From contig JAEZGM010000038.1 in assembly GCA_023416955.1 (NCBI GenBank), forward strand, positions 18,868 through 82,867: a stretch of 64,000 nt of DNA, in the 5' to 3' direction. The notes below the pieces were generated by a model that searched no databases, was not told the origin of the DNA, and saw nothing but the letters and a program-made list of their open reading frames with translations. This document shows, piece by piece, positions 43,659-51,993 of this stretch (its first letter is position 1; each line of letters opens with the position of its first letter). A program made the position numbers and the translations under genes. Origin of the DNA: Bacillota bacterium (lineage in GTDB: Bacteria > Bacillota > Clostridia > Oscillospirales > Acutalibacteraceae).

Positions 43659-46484
43659 ATGACAGCAAAGAATATTTTTGTCAAAGGGGCAAGGGAGCAC
43701 AATTTAAATAATATTGATATTGAAATCCCGCGCGATGAACTTATCGTTTTTACGGGCCTTTCCGGCTCCGGTAAATCTTCTCTTGCGTTTGACACGATCT
43801 ATGCGGAGGGCCAGCGGCGCTATGTGGAGTCGTTGTCCTCCTACGCGCGCCAGTTTCTGGGGCAGATGGAAAAACCGGACGTTGATTATATTGATGGATT
43901 GTCACCCGCAATTTCCATTGATCAAAAGACTACGTCGAAAAATCCGCGTTCCACGGTCGGTACGGTAACGGAAATTTACGATTACCTGCGTTTGTTATAT
44001 GCCCGAATCGGCGTACCGCACTGCCCGGTCTGCGGCAGGGAAATTACGCAGCAGACTATTGATCAGATTGTTGACCGGGTGCTCACTTTACCGGAGGGCA
44101 CAAAGGTGCAGATTCTGGCGCCCGTTGTGCGGGGCAGAAAAGGGGAGCACGTCAAGGAACTGGACTCCGCGCGAAAAAGCGGTTTTGTACGCGCGCGCGT
44201 CGACGGCAATCTTTATGATTTAAGTGAGAGCATTTCGCTGGAGAAGAACAAGAAACACACCATCGAAATTGTTGTGGACAGGTTGGTCATCAATCCGTCC
44301 ATTCATTCCAGGCTGGCGGATTCCATTGAAACCGCTTCCGGCCTTTCCGGCGGATTGATTATTGTCAGCGTGGCAGATGGGGAAGACCTTACTTTTTCCC
44401 AAAGCTACGCCTGCCCGGAACACGGAATCGGCGTGGAAGAGCTGACCCCCCGCATGTTCTCGTTCAACAATCCGTTCGGTGCATGCCCAAAGTGCACGGG
44501 GCTTGGTGTGTTCATGAAAATAGACCCGGATTTGATCATACCGGATAAATTCCTTTCCATTAACAAAGGCGGTCTGAAGGCAAGCGGCTGGGCGATGGAG
44601 GGAAGTACAATTGCTTCCATGTATATGGTCGCGCTGGCGAAGCATTACCACTTTTCACTGGACACTCCTTTGGGCAAGCTTTCTCCTGAGATTATTGATA
44701 TTCTCCTTTACGGTACAAAAGGCGAGAAGATTACGGTGGAGCGACACAATGAATACGGCAGCGGTACCTATAAGACTGAGTTTGAGGGTATCGTGAATAA
44801 TTTGGAGCGCCGTTTTCGTGAAACGCAGAGCAGCTGGATTAAAGAGGAAATTGAGGGGTACATGAGCGCGATTCCCTGTGATGCCTGTCATGGCAAGCGG
44901 CTCTCTCCGATCAGCCTTGCCGTAACGGTCGGGGGAATCAACATCAGCGAGTTCTGCGACAAATCCATTTCACAGGCGCTTGAATTTGTAGAGAGCCTGC
45001 AGCTGAACGAGCGGGATACATTAATTGCGCATTCCATTCTGAAAGAGATCAAAAGCCGGCTGGGCTTTCTGCAAAGCGTAGGGCTTGAGTACCTCACTCT
45101 CTCGCGCGCTTCGGGTACGCTGTCCGGCGGCGAAAGCCAGCGTATTCGTCTTGCGACGCAGATTGGCTCTTCTCTGATGGGCGTTCTGTATATTCTTGAC
45201 GAACCCAGTATCGGCCTGCATCAGCGCGACAACGACAAACTGCTCGCCACGCTGAAGCATCTGCGTGATCTCGGCAACACCGTAATCGTCGTAGAACACG
45301 ATGAGGATACCATGCGTGCCGCCGACCATATTGTCGACATCGGCCCGGGCGCCGGTATTCACGGCGGAAATGTCGTGTTTAACGGCAAAGTGGAGGACAT
45401 TCTGAAATGTAAGGAATCCATTACGGGGCAGTATCTGAGCGGCGCGAAAAAGGTAGAAATACCGGAAATACGCAGAAAAGGAAACGGCAAGAAGTTGAAA
45501 ATTGTCGGTGCCTCGCAGAATAATCTGCGGAATATCAATGTTGATATTCCGCTGGGTGAGTTCGTCTGTGTAACCGGTGTTTCCGGTTCGGGTAAATCCT
45601 CGCTGATTAACGAAATTCTGTATAAGCACCTTGCTGCGGAGTTAAACGGCGCAAAATCCCGCCCCGGAGCATTTAAGGAGATAAAGGGACTGGAATATCT
45701 GGATAAAGTGATCCAGATTGACCAGTCGCCGATCGGGCGCACGCCGCGCTCAAACCCGGCGACATATACCGGAGTGTTTACCGATATCCGCGAACTGTTT
45801 GCCTCCACACAGGAAGCGAAGCTGCGCGGGTTTACTTCCGGGCGCTTTTCGTTCAATGTAAAAGGCGGGCGCTGTGAAGCGTGCGAGGGCGACGGAATTT
45901 TAAAAATTGAAATGCACTTCCTTCCCGACGTCTATGTACCCTGCGACGTATGCAAAGGAAAGCGATACAACCGCGAAACGCTGGAAATCAAGTACAAAGG
46001 GAAGAATATCTACGATGTGCTCGAGATGACAGTAGAAGAAGGCCTTTCGTTCTTTTCAAGCCTTCCGCGTATTGCGCGCAAGCTGCAGACCTTGCAGGAC
46101 GTAGGTCTGGGTTACATTAAAATCGGTCAGCCTGCGACGACACTTTCGGGCGGAGAAGCGCAGCGCGTGAAGCTTGCTACGGAGCTTTCCAAGCGCAGCA
46201 CGGGGAAGACCATTTATATTCTCGATGAACCGACTACCGGTCTGCATATTGCCGACGTGCATATGCTGATCGGTGTGCTGCAAAAGCTTGTTGACAGCGG
46301 GAACTCGGTTCTGGTCATCGAGCATAATCTGGACATGATCAAAACCGCGGACTATCTCATTGACCTTGGGCCGGAAGGCGGCAGCGGCGGCGGAATGGTT
46401 ATTGCCAAAGGGACGCCTGAGCAGGTGGCCAAGGTGCCGGAATCCTACACAGGACAGTATTTGAAAAAGATGTTGAAAAAATGA
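43659..46484 (+). CDS. uvrA: excinuclease ABC subunit A
   Basis: Damage-recognition ATPase of excision repair. 941 residues with two ABC ATPase modules: Walker A GLSGSGKSS (about 33-41) and GVSGSGKSS (about 638), signatures SGGESQRI and SGGEAQRV, and zinc fingers (CPVCGREI, CEACEGDG..CDVCKG). ATG 43659 follows GGAGGAAA. Followed by a bidirectional terminator shared with murC. Confidence 0.98.
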   Translation: MTAKNIFVKGAREHNLNNIDIEIPRDELIVFTGLSGSGKSSLAFDTIYAEGQRRYVESLSSYARQFLGQMEKPDVDYIDGLSPAISIDQKTTSKNPRSTVGTVTEIYDYLRLLYARIGVPHCPVCGREITQQTIDQIVDRVLTLPEGTKVQILAPVVRGRKGEHVKELDSARKSGFVRARVDGNLYDLSESISLEKNKKHTIEIVVDRLVINPSIHSRLADSIETASGLSGGLIIVSVADGEDLTFSQSYACPEHGIGVEELTPRMFSFNNPFGACPKCTGLGVFMKIDPDLIIPDKFLSINKGGLKASGWAMEGSTIASMYMVALAKHYHFSLDTPLGKLSPEIIDILLYGTKGEKITVERHNEYGSGTYKTEFEGIVNNLERRFRETQSSWIKEEIEGYMSAIPCDACHGKRLSPISLAVTVGGINISEFCDKSISQALEFVESLQLNERDTLIAHSILKEIKSRLGFLQSVGLEYLTLSRASGTLSGGESQRIRLATQIGSSLMGVLYILDEPSIGLHQRDNDKLLATLKHLRDLGNTVIVVEHDEDTMRAADHIVDIGPGAGIHGGNVVFNGKVEDILKCKESITGQYLSGAKKVEIPEIRRKGNGKKLKIVGASQNNLRNINVDIPLGEFVCVTGVSGSGKSSLINEILYKHLAAELNGAKSRPGAFKEIKGLEYLDKVIQIDQSPIGRTPRSNPATYTGVFTDIRELFASTQEAKLRGFTSGRFSFNVKGGRCEACEGDGILKIEMHFLPDVYVPCDVCKGKRYNRETLEIKYKGKNIYDVLEMTVEEGLSFFSSLPRIARKLQTLQDVGLGYIKIGQPATTLSGGEAQRVKLATELSKRSTGKTIYILDEPTTGLHIADVHMLIGVLQKLVDSGNSVLVIEHNLDMIKTADYLIDLGPEGGSGGGMVIAKGTPEQVAKVPESYTGQYLKKMLKK

Positions 46485-46496
46485 ACCGAATATGAC

Positions 46497-46530
46497 AAAA
46501 GCGGGTTGGCGTATTGCCGACCCGCTTTTT
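46497..46530. terminator. bidirectional terminator between uvrA and murC
   Basis: AAAAGCGGGTTGGC / GCCGACCCGCTTTTT stem with one G-T wobble; A-run and T-run on both sides allow both directions. Confidence 0.9.
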
Positions 46531-46545
46531 GCGTAAATTTCCGGA

Positions 46546-47919
46546 TTATTTGCCCTGATATTTTTCCACGATTTCATGCGCACATTTATAAACATCGCCG
46601 CCACCCAGAGTCAAAATCAAATCCCCTGATTCGGCACGGGCGGTTACATAATTGCTGATCTCTTCGAAGGTCTTAAACCATACGCTGCCCGGAATTTTAT
46701 CCGCAAGGTCTTTTGCATAAATATTGTAGGTATTTTCTTCGCGGACTGCAAGGATTTCCGACAGAACTACGTGGTCGGCAATGGAGAGTGCCTTTGCAAA
46801 TTCATCCAGCAGAAGATAGGTTCTGGAATAAGTATGCGGTTGAAAAACAGCCCATACCCGCCGGAAGCCCATCTGTTTCGCGGCAGTGAGCGTTGCGGTT
46901 AGCTCAGTAGGGTGATGCGCAAAATCATCCGCAACCGTAATGCCATTAAAATTGCCTAGAATTTCAAAGCGGCGATGAACACCGGTAAACTGATGCAGGC
47001 TGCTCACAATGCTCTCGGCGTCTATATTCATGGAATCCGCGACAGCAAACGCAGCCAAAGCGTTGTAAATATTATGACGGCCGGGAACGCTCAGCGTAAC
47101 GTCCGCGATTTTCTTCCCGTGTTTCATAATACTGAAAAATTCCCTTGCCTGTTTGGTTCCCAAGACATTATCCGCGTAATAGTCGTTTGACGGATTGAAG
47201 CCGAAGGTCACAACTGGAGTTTTCAGTCCCTGAACCGCTTTCATGGAATTTTCATCGTCGCCGTTGACGACCAGCAGGTCAGTGGTCTGCTCCGCAAACT
47301 GACGGAATGAACGGATAATATTTTCCAGTGTGCCGAAATAGTCCAGATGATCCGCGTCGACGTTCAATATGACAGAGACAGCAGGCGTCAGCTGTAAAAA
47401 TGTATCAACATATTCGCAGGCCTCACATACGATGGTATCGCTGCCGCCGGCCCTGCCGTTCCCGTTGATGAAGGGCAGCTTCCCGCCGATTACGGCGGAG
47501 GGATCCACACCAGCGTTAATCAGCACCTGCGTAATCATTGCCGTTGTCGTGGTTTTTCCGTGTGTGCCCGAAACTGCGATAGAGTTTTTGTAGCGGCGGG
47601 TAACCATTCCGAGCATGACGGAACGCTCCACTGCCGGAATTCCCTTTTCCTTCGCGGCGACCAGCTCCGGGTTGTCGGCCTTTACGGCGGCGGTATACAC
47701 TACCAGTTCGGCACCGTCCACATTCTCCGGTTTGTGTCCCATGGTTACCGGGATTCCGTAAGAGCGGATGCGATCCAGCGTTTCCGATTCATTATTGTCG
47801 GAACCGGTCAGCTCATAGCCTCTTTTATGCAGTATTTCAGCCAGCGGGCACATTCCTGAACCGCCAATGCCCACGAAATGTATTTTTTTAATTGATGATA
47901 ACACGTCGGAAGACTCCAT
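46546..47919 (-). CDS. murC: UDP-N-acetylmuramate--L-alanine ligase
   Basis: Adds L-Ala to UDP-MurNAc in peptidoglycan synthesis. About 457 residues; IHFVGIGGSGMCPLAEIL, the ATP loop GTHGKTTTT, and DFAHHPTE. ATG 47919 is chosen because AGGAG lies about 10 bp upstream; an ATG at 47940 has no ribosome site. Monocistronic on the minus strand. Confidence 0.96.
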   Translation of the reverse strand: MESSDVLSSIKKIHFVGIGGSGMCPLAEILHKRGYELTGSDNNESETLDRIRSYGIPVTMGHKPENVDGAELVVYTAAVKADNPELVAAKEKGIPAVERSVMLGMVTRRYKNSIAVSGTHGKTTTTAMITQVLINAGVDPSAVIGGKLPFINGNGRAGGSDTIVCEACEYVDTFLQLTPAVSVILNVDADHLDYFGTLENIIRSFRQFAEQTTDLLVVNGDDENSMKAVQGLKTPVVTFGFNPSNDYYADNVLGTKQAREFFSIMKHGKKIADVTLSVPGRHNIYNALAAFAVADSMNIDAESIVSSLHQFTGVHRRFEILGNFNGITVADDFAHHPTELTATLTAAKQMGFRRVWAVFQPHTYSRTYLLLDEFAKALSIADHVVLSEILAVREENTYNIYAKDLADKIPGSVWFKTFEEISNYVTARAESGDLILTLGGGDVYKCAHEIVEKYQGK

Positions 47920-48149
47920 AACTGATGAACTCCTATTCATAGATAGTAATAGTTTATGCTTGTATTATATTATACAGCCACATTTCATTATAATAAACAC
48001 ATTTATTAAGATATGCAAGTTTATTCATGAAATAACTTTTTCATTTCGCAAGGTCTTGTTTGTAAAATCTGAACTCAAAATAGATTTTTATGCTGATATT
48101 TTAGTAATTTGCGCAGTCCTTACCATTTTACAAACAATCCATGGGGAAT

Positions 48150-48178
48150 CACATAAACTTTATTGCTTCCATAATATG
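48150..48178 (+). promoter_or_regulatory. candidate sigma-K promoter of dpaAB
   Basis: CACA (48150-48153), 16-nt spacer, CATAATATG (48170-48178): one change from the sigma-K consensus mACm-N16-CATAnnnTA. B. subtilis spoVF (dpaAB) is a sigma-K operon. Match seen; function inferred. Confidence 0.6.
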
Positions 48179-48206
48179 ATGTGAGAACATTTTGGAGGCC
48201 TCGACA

Positions 48207-49067
48207 ATGATAGATATGAACAGCTTTGGCGTTTTAGGCGGAGATAAAAGGCAGGTGGCGCTTGCCGAATCCATTGCGCTGGACGGTTACAATGTTTATG
48301 CCACCGGGTTTGACTATATTGAATTTAAAGAAAATGTTCAAAAGGTTACACTGGAGGAAGCGGTACAAAAAAGCGCAAATATCATTCTTCCGCTTCCGGT
48401 CACGGCGGACGGAACAACACTGAACACCGTATACGGCGAAGGAAAAATTTTATTGGATGACGACTTTGCGGAACTGATGAGAAATAAGCAGGTATTTGGC
48501 GGAATGATGGGGAAGCTGTACCAAACCAGTGAAATATGGGGTTCCATCGAAACCTATGACTATTATACGATGGAGGAATTTGCTGTTTACAACGCGGTTC
48601 TTACAGCGGAAGGCGCAATTGAAATCGCGATGCACGAATACCCCGGAGCCATTAACGGAAGCAAATGCCTTGTCGTCGGCTTCGGCAGAATCGGAAAAAT
48701 GCTGTCATGGATGCTGCGTGGATTAGGAGCCAATGTGACGGTAAGCTGTCGGAAATCTTCGGATTTTGCATGGATTAAATCCTACGGATATACCGCGGTT
48801 AAAGCGGAAGAGGTATGTGAACGGGAACAGTATGATATTATCTTCAATACGGCTCCCGCGATGATTTTTAATCGCCGTGTTCTTTCCAAGATTCATTCCA
48901 ACGCACTGATGATAGACCTTTCTTCTATGCCGGGAGGCGTCGATTTCGAAACGGCGTCGAAACTGGGCATCAAAGCGATACACGCGCTGTCCCTGCCCGG
49001 TAAAATTGCGCCGAAGAGCGCCGGAGAAATTATAAAGAATACAATTTATCATATCATGGAGGAGTGA
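48207..49067 (+). CDS. dpaA: dipicolinate synthase subunit A
   Basis: Dehydrogenase-like subunit of the enzyme that makes the spore core chelate dipicolinate. 286 residues; N-terminal domain then a Rossmann motif (CLVVGFGRIGKMLS, around 155). ATG 48207 has GGAGG 9 bp upstream; a TTG at 48192 overlaps that site. Followed 6 bp later by dpaB. It works late in the mother cell, consistent with the sigma-K-like promoter. Confidence 0.94.
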   Translation: MIDMNSFGVLGGDKRQVALAESIALDGYNVYATGFDYIEFKENVQKVTLEEAVQKSANIILPLPVTADGTTLNTVYGEGKILLDDDFAELMRNKQVFGGMMGKLYQTSEIWGSIETYDYYTMEEFAVYNAVLTAEGAIEIAMHEYPGAINGSKCLVVGFGRIGKMLSWMLRGLGANVTVSCRKSSDFAWIKSYGYTAVKAEEVCEREQYDIIFNTAPAMIFNRRVLSKIHSNALMIDLSSMPGGVDFETASKLGIKAIHALSLPGKIAPKSAGEIIKNTIYHIMEE

Positions 49068-49073
49068 ACAGGG

Positions 49074-49646
49074 ATGGAGAACATTACATTTGGATTTGCC
49101 ATGTGCGGCTCATTTTGCACATTTTCTAAGGTGATTGTTCAAATGAAGAACATTGTGGATGCCGGGTATCAGGTGCTGCCGATTATGTCACAAACCGCAT
49201 ATTCAACAGATACCCGTTTCGGCACGGCAAGCAGCTTCATTGAGCAGGTGGAAACAATTTGCGGCAGGAAAATTATTAAAAATATCGTGGAAGCCGAACC
49301 GATCGGCCCTAAAAAAATGGTGGATTTGATGATCGTTGCACCCTGCACGGGGAATACGCTCGCAAAGCTGGCAAACGGAATCACAGATACTTCCGTCACG
49401 ATGGCGGTGAAGTCTACACTGCGCATTGAACGCCCGGTACTGCTTGCGGCGGCTACCAATGACGCGCTTTCCGGCTCCGCCCAGAACATTGGCCGGCTGC
49501 TGAACAGCAAAAACGTTTATTTCGTGCCGATGCAGCAGGATGACCCGGTAAAGAAGCCGTTCTCAGTCAACGCGGATTTTACGAAAATTTTGCCCGCTGC
49601 GCTGACCGCACTGGAGGGGAAGCAGCTTCAGCCGATTTATTTTTGA
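49074..49646 (+). CDS. dpaB: dipicolinate synthase subunit B
   Basis: 190-residue flavoprotein-like partner of DpaA. N-terminal FGFAMCGSFCTFSKVI, and VAPCTGNTLAKLANGITDTS, typical of SpoVFB. In an operon with dpaA. Confidence 0.94.
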   Translation: MENITFGFAMCGSFCTFSKVIVQMKNIVDAGYQVLPIMSQTAYSTDTRFGTASSFIEQVETICGRKIIKNIVEAEPIGPKKMVDLMIVAPCTGNTLAKLANGITDTSVTMAVKSTLRIERPVLLAAATNDALSGSAQNIGRLLNSKNVYFVPMQQDDPVKKPFSVNADFTKILPAALTALEGKQLQPIYF

Positions 49647-49748
49647 CGCGCTGAGTTGTAATCCGGGACATAAATGTGGTATGATAAAACAAATTATTAT
49701 CGATAAAAATGGTGTTGAAGTAATATTCATATAAACGGAAGTGAAAAT

Positions 49749-50240
49749 ATGCTTTATTGTCCCAACTGTCAGTCGCTTTGTAACGATGAATCCTCCTGCC
49801 CGTTTTGCGGCAGTAAAAAAATCCGCCAGCCGGAACAGACGGATCCCGTTTTGCTGATGACTGCCGACGAAGGAAAAACAGCGGCGATTGAAGCCGCCTT
49901 TTCGGATGCCGGTATCCCTCTTGAGAAACGCGTTCAGGGTCTCGGCGGCCCGCCGTCCGTCATTTTAGGGCGAAGCTATAACATAAACACAAACCTGTAT
50001 GTGGCTTACGGCGATCTGACGCGTGCGCGAGAGGTTCTTGACGGTATTGGCATTATGGAACAGCAAAACGCCGTGGAGGAAGAAAACACGGAAGAGGACG
50101 AAGAAGCCGAGTTAAGCCCTGTGAAACGAACTGTTGTCAGAATCGTTTCCGCAGTCGTTTTTGCGGCGATAATTTGGGCGGTTGTCACTGCCTCCGACAG
50201 TATTGCAAACGCGTTGAAGGGATTTTTATCTTCATTGTAA
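49749..50240 (+). CDS. zinc-ribbon, DUF2007-like domain and membrane-anchor protein
   Basis: 163 residues of unknown function. An N-terminal zinc ribbon (CPNC..CPFC, Cys4, Cys7, Cys17, Cys20), a central ~75-residue alpha/beta domain (about 31-105) resembling the DUF2007 fold, an acidic linker (about 110-120) and one C-terminal membrane helix (about 130-150). It follows dpaB after 102 bp. A zinc-finger head held at the membrane inside the cytoplasm is what the sequence suggests. Confidence 0.7.
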   Translation: MLYCPNCQSLCNDESSCPFCGSKKIRQPEQTDPVLLMTADEGKTAAIEAAFSDAGIPLEKRVQGLGGPPSVILGRSYNINTNLYVAYGDLTRAREVLDGIGIMEQQNAVEEENTEEDEEAELSPVKRTVVRIVSAVVFAAIIWAVVTASDSIANALKGFLSSL

Positions 50241-50340
50241 GCCGATACTTCGTATTCAGTCGGAGCCGTGATTTGGATATCTTCCTATTAGTATTCGTTT
50301 CTGAAAAAATATATGCGAAGTGAGTTTGCCGGGAAACATA

Positions 50341-50366
50341 AAAGAGGAGCTTAGAGCTCCTCTTTT
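50341..50366. terminator. terminator overlapping the DMT transporter stop
   Basis: AAAGAGGAGCT / AGCTCCTCTTT stem with TAG loop, T-tract on each side. The minus-strand gene's last codons (KEEL, stop) lie inside the stem. Confidence 0.85.
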
Positions 50367-51292
50367 TGTGTATTCAATGGAATGCATTCCTTGGGAACGG
50401 GTTCCTTTTCGCTACTTTTATGAAATTTAATAAAATTCAGTTTGGTTTCCGAAATGATCACCGCGGCAAAGATCAGGAAGAAACCGATAAATGTTTTGGG
50501 CGTTGGCCGTTCGTGCAATAATATAATGCCGAATACAGTACCGAACAACGATTCCATTGACATAATCAGGGACGCTCTGGAAGGCGAAACATATTTTTGA
50601 CAGATTGTCTGAATCAGCATGGCAATCATTGAACTGAATATACCGACGTACAGCAGCGACAGCACTGTCACTGTTTCAAACTTGGTCGGAAGAGTTTCTG
50701 TGCAGAGCGCAACGGCAAATGAAATCAGCGCGGTTACAGTGAACTGTGTGAACGTCAACAGAATAGGGTCATTTTTTCGGGATAAAATACCTGTGAAAAC
50801 AATGTGGAAACCGAATGCCAATCCGCTGATCAAAGTAAAAATATCTCCCAGATTTACGGAAAGGTGGCTGCTTAAAGTCAAAAGGCCAATTCCGGTCATG
50901 CATATCAGAGCGGAAATAATGTTATATGAATCCGGTTTTTCTCTTTTTACTACCCAGTACAGAAAGGGGACAAGCACAACGTAAACAGAAGTTAAAAACG
51001 CATTGTTCCCCACGGTTGTATACTTCAGCCCAAATGTCTGAAAGTAATAGGAAGCATAAAGGATAACAGCCAGAATGGTTCCCGCCTTGATGGATTGCAG
51101 ATCCAGCTTTTTTATACGGGGGAAAAACAAAATCAGCATTACGAGTGCCGCCATGCCAAAGCGGATTGCGATGATGTAGTTTGTCGGAATGGCAGAAGTG
51201 ATGGTTTTCAATACAACGAATGAAAACCCCCAAATCAGTGTAATCAAAATAAGACCAATTTCTGCGAAGAATTCTGTGTTTTTTACTTTCAA
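50351..51292 (-). CDS. DMT-superfamily (EamA) transporter
   Basis: About 313 residues with ten membrane helices in two EamA repeats (LILITLIWGFSFVVLK and later ISGLAFGFHIVFTG, SRASLIMSMESLFGTVFGII). Drug/metabolite exporter family; substrate unknown. I prefer TTG at 51292 with GAGAGGTG 6 bp upstream; TTG 51310 is an alternative. The C-terminal tail (KSSEKEPVPKECIPLNTQKEEL) overlaps its terminator. Confidence 0.85.
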   Translation of the reverse strand: MKVKNTEFFAEIGLILITLIWGFSFVVLKTITSAIPTNYIIAIRFGMAALVMLILFFPRIKKLDLQSIKAGTILAVILYASYYFQTFGLKYTTVGNNAFLTSVYVVLVPFLYWVVKREKPDSYNIISALICMTGIGLLTLSSHLSVNLGDIFTLISGLAFGFHIVFTGILSRKNDPILLTFTQFTVTALISFAVALCTETLPTKFETVTVLSLLYVGIFSSMIAMLIQTICQKYVSPSRASLIMSMESLFGTVFGIILLHERPTPKTFIGFFLIFAAVIISETKLNFIKFHKSSEKEPVPKECIPLNTQKEEL

Positions 51293-51389
51293 CCAGCGCA
51301 CCTCTCTCAATTCAAGTCAGTTCCGGGCTGCACCGGTGAAATTTGGTTCGGTATTCCATAAAATCAGGAAAGCTTTACACAAATTTAAA

Positions 51390-51409
51390 CCATCGGCTTT
51401 CACCGATGG
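51390..51409. repeat. short hairpin in the 51.3-52.0 kb gap
   Basis: CCATCGG-CTTTCA-CCGATGG, perfect 7-bp stem. No T-tract. Confidence 0.5.
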
Positions 51410-51425
51410 CAATTGACTTAATTCT

Positions 51426-51467
51426 TAGGTAAACGATGATTAAGTCGTCAGATAATCAGCGGTTACC
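51426..51467. repeat. short copy of the hisC-hisB palindromic element
   Basis: TAGGTAAACGATGATTAAGT then AATCAGCGGTTACC; the ends match the 95-bp element at 36977 but its middle is deleted. Confidence 0.75.
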
Positions 51468-51696
51468 CGGATCTTGTTTGTAAAAGATAAAATTGTGCCT
51501 GACGAATCCGACCACAATTTTAGTCGAAACAGACCAGACCTTGAATTCTGTAAATAAGACTCTAACATTATAACAGTGTTCGAAATGTTCTGCAATATGT
51601 AAAACCATGCTGAAATTACAGCATAAAAGCACCTTGTTTTTTTTAGTTCATAAACATTTAAGAATAAAATTTCTTTTCTAAATCCAACGATTGTGA

Positions 51697-51702
51697 TATA
51701 AT
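51697..51702 (+). promoter_or_regulatory. candidate -10 upstream of the tandem RNA
   Basis: TATAAT, overlapping the first bases of RNA copy A; no clear -35. The stretch 51468-51696 otherwise shows nothing recognisable. Confidence 0.4.
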
Positions 51703-51825
51703 AACCTCACGCCGTGAGCGGAAGCAGAGCTTCCGACGGCTGGGAGAACATTGAAGCAGGATAAGCCGGAGCAGGAAAGAAATTTCGGGTATTTAGTACG
51801 AATTCCGATAGTGCATCCTGTTTGA
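51701..51825 (+). ncRNA. unidentified structured RNA motif, copy A (tandem)
   Basis: A 125-nt unit beginning ATAACCTCAC and folding as GCCGT-gag-CGGAAGC-AGA-GCTTCCG-ACGGC, then a linker TGGGAGAACATTGAA, then a long helix GCAGGAT (51756-51762) / ATCCTGT (51815-51821) enclosing TCGG / CCGA (51785-51788 / 51805-51808). The first 55 nt match copy B with one mismatch; the tails differ but keep helix positions. I could not match it to any known RNA class. Confidence 0.6.
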
Positions 51826-51946
51826 ATAACCTCACGCCGTAAGCGGAAGCAGAGCTTCCGACGGCTGGGAGAACATTGAAACATGATAGGCAGGAGATGT
51901 AGGGGAATCCGCAGTTTAAAATAAGCTCGCGGCAATGCATTATGTT
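51826..51946 (+). ncRNA. unidentified structured RNA motif, copy B (tandem)
   Basis: Directly abuts copy A. Same head (51826-51880). Tail helices ACATGAT (51881-51887) / ATTATGT (51939-51945) and CCGC / GCGG (51909-51912 / 51929-51932). Inner loop length is 16 nt in both copies and the spacer between inner and outer 3' arms is 6 nt in both. Located 48 bp upstream of ymfF, same strand, so it could be a tandem cis-regulator of the M16 pair or a separate RNA. Confidence 0.6.
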
Positions 51947-51993
51947 ATAATAAATCCTGATTTTATCAGAGAATTATTTGGAGATGAAAATAT

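Noticed and set aside
51741..51755. Resemblance of GGCTGGGAGAACATT to part of the HDV ribozyme (GGCTGGGCAACATT)
   Set aside because: The preceding hairpin layout does not form the nested double pseudoknot, so I take it as coincidence.
51678..51940. Minus-strand frames of 77-85 codons over the tandem RNA
   Set aside because: They exist because the repeat is repeated; the compensatory helix changes fit RNA, not a conserved peptide.
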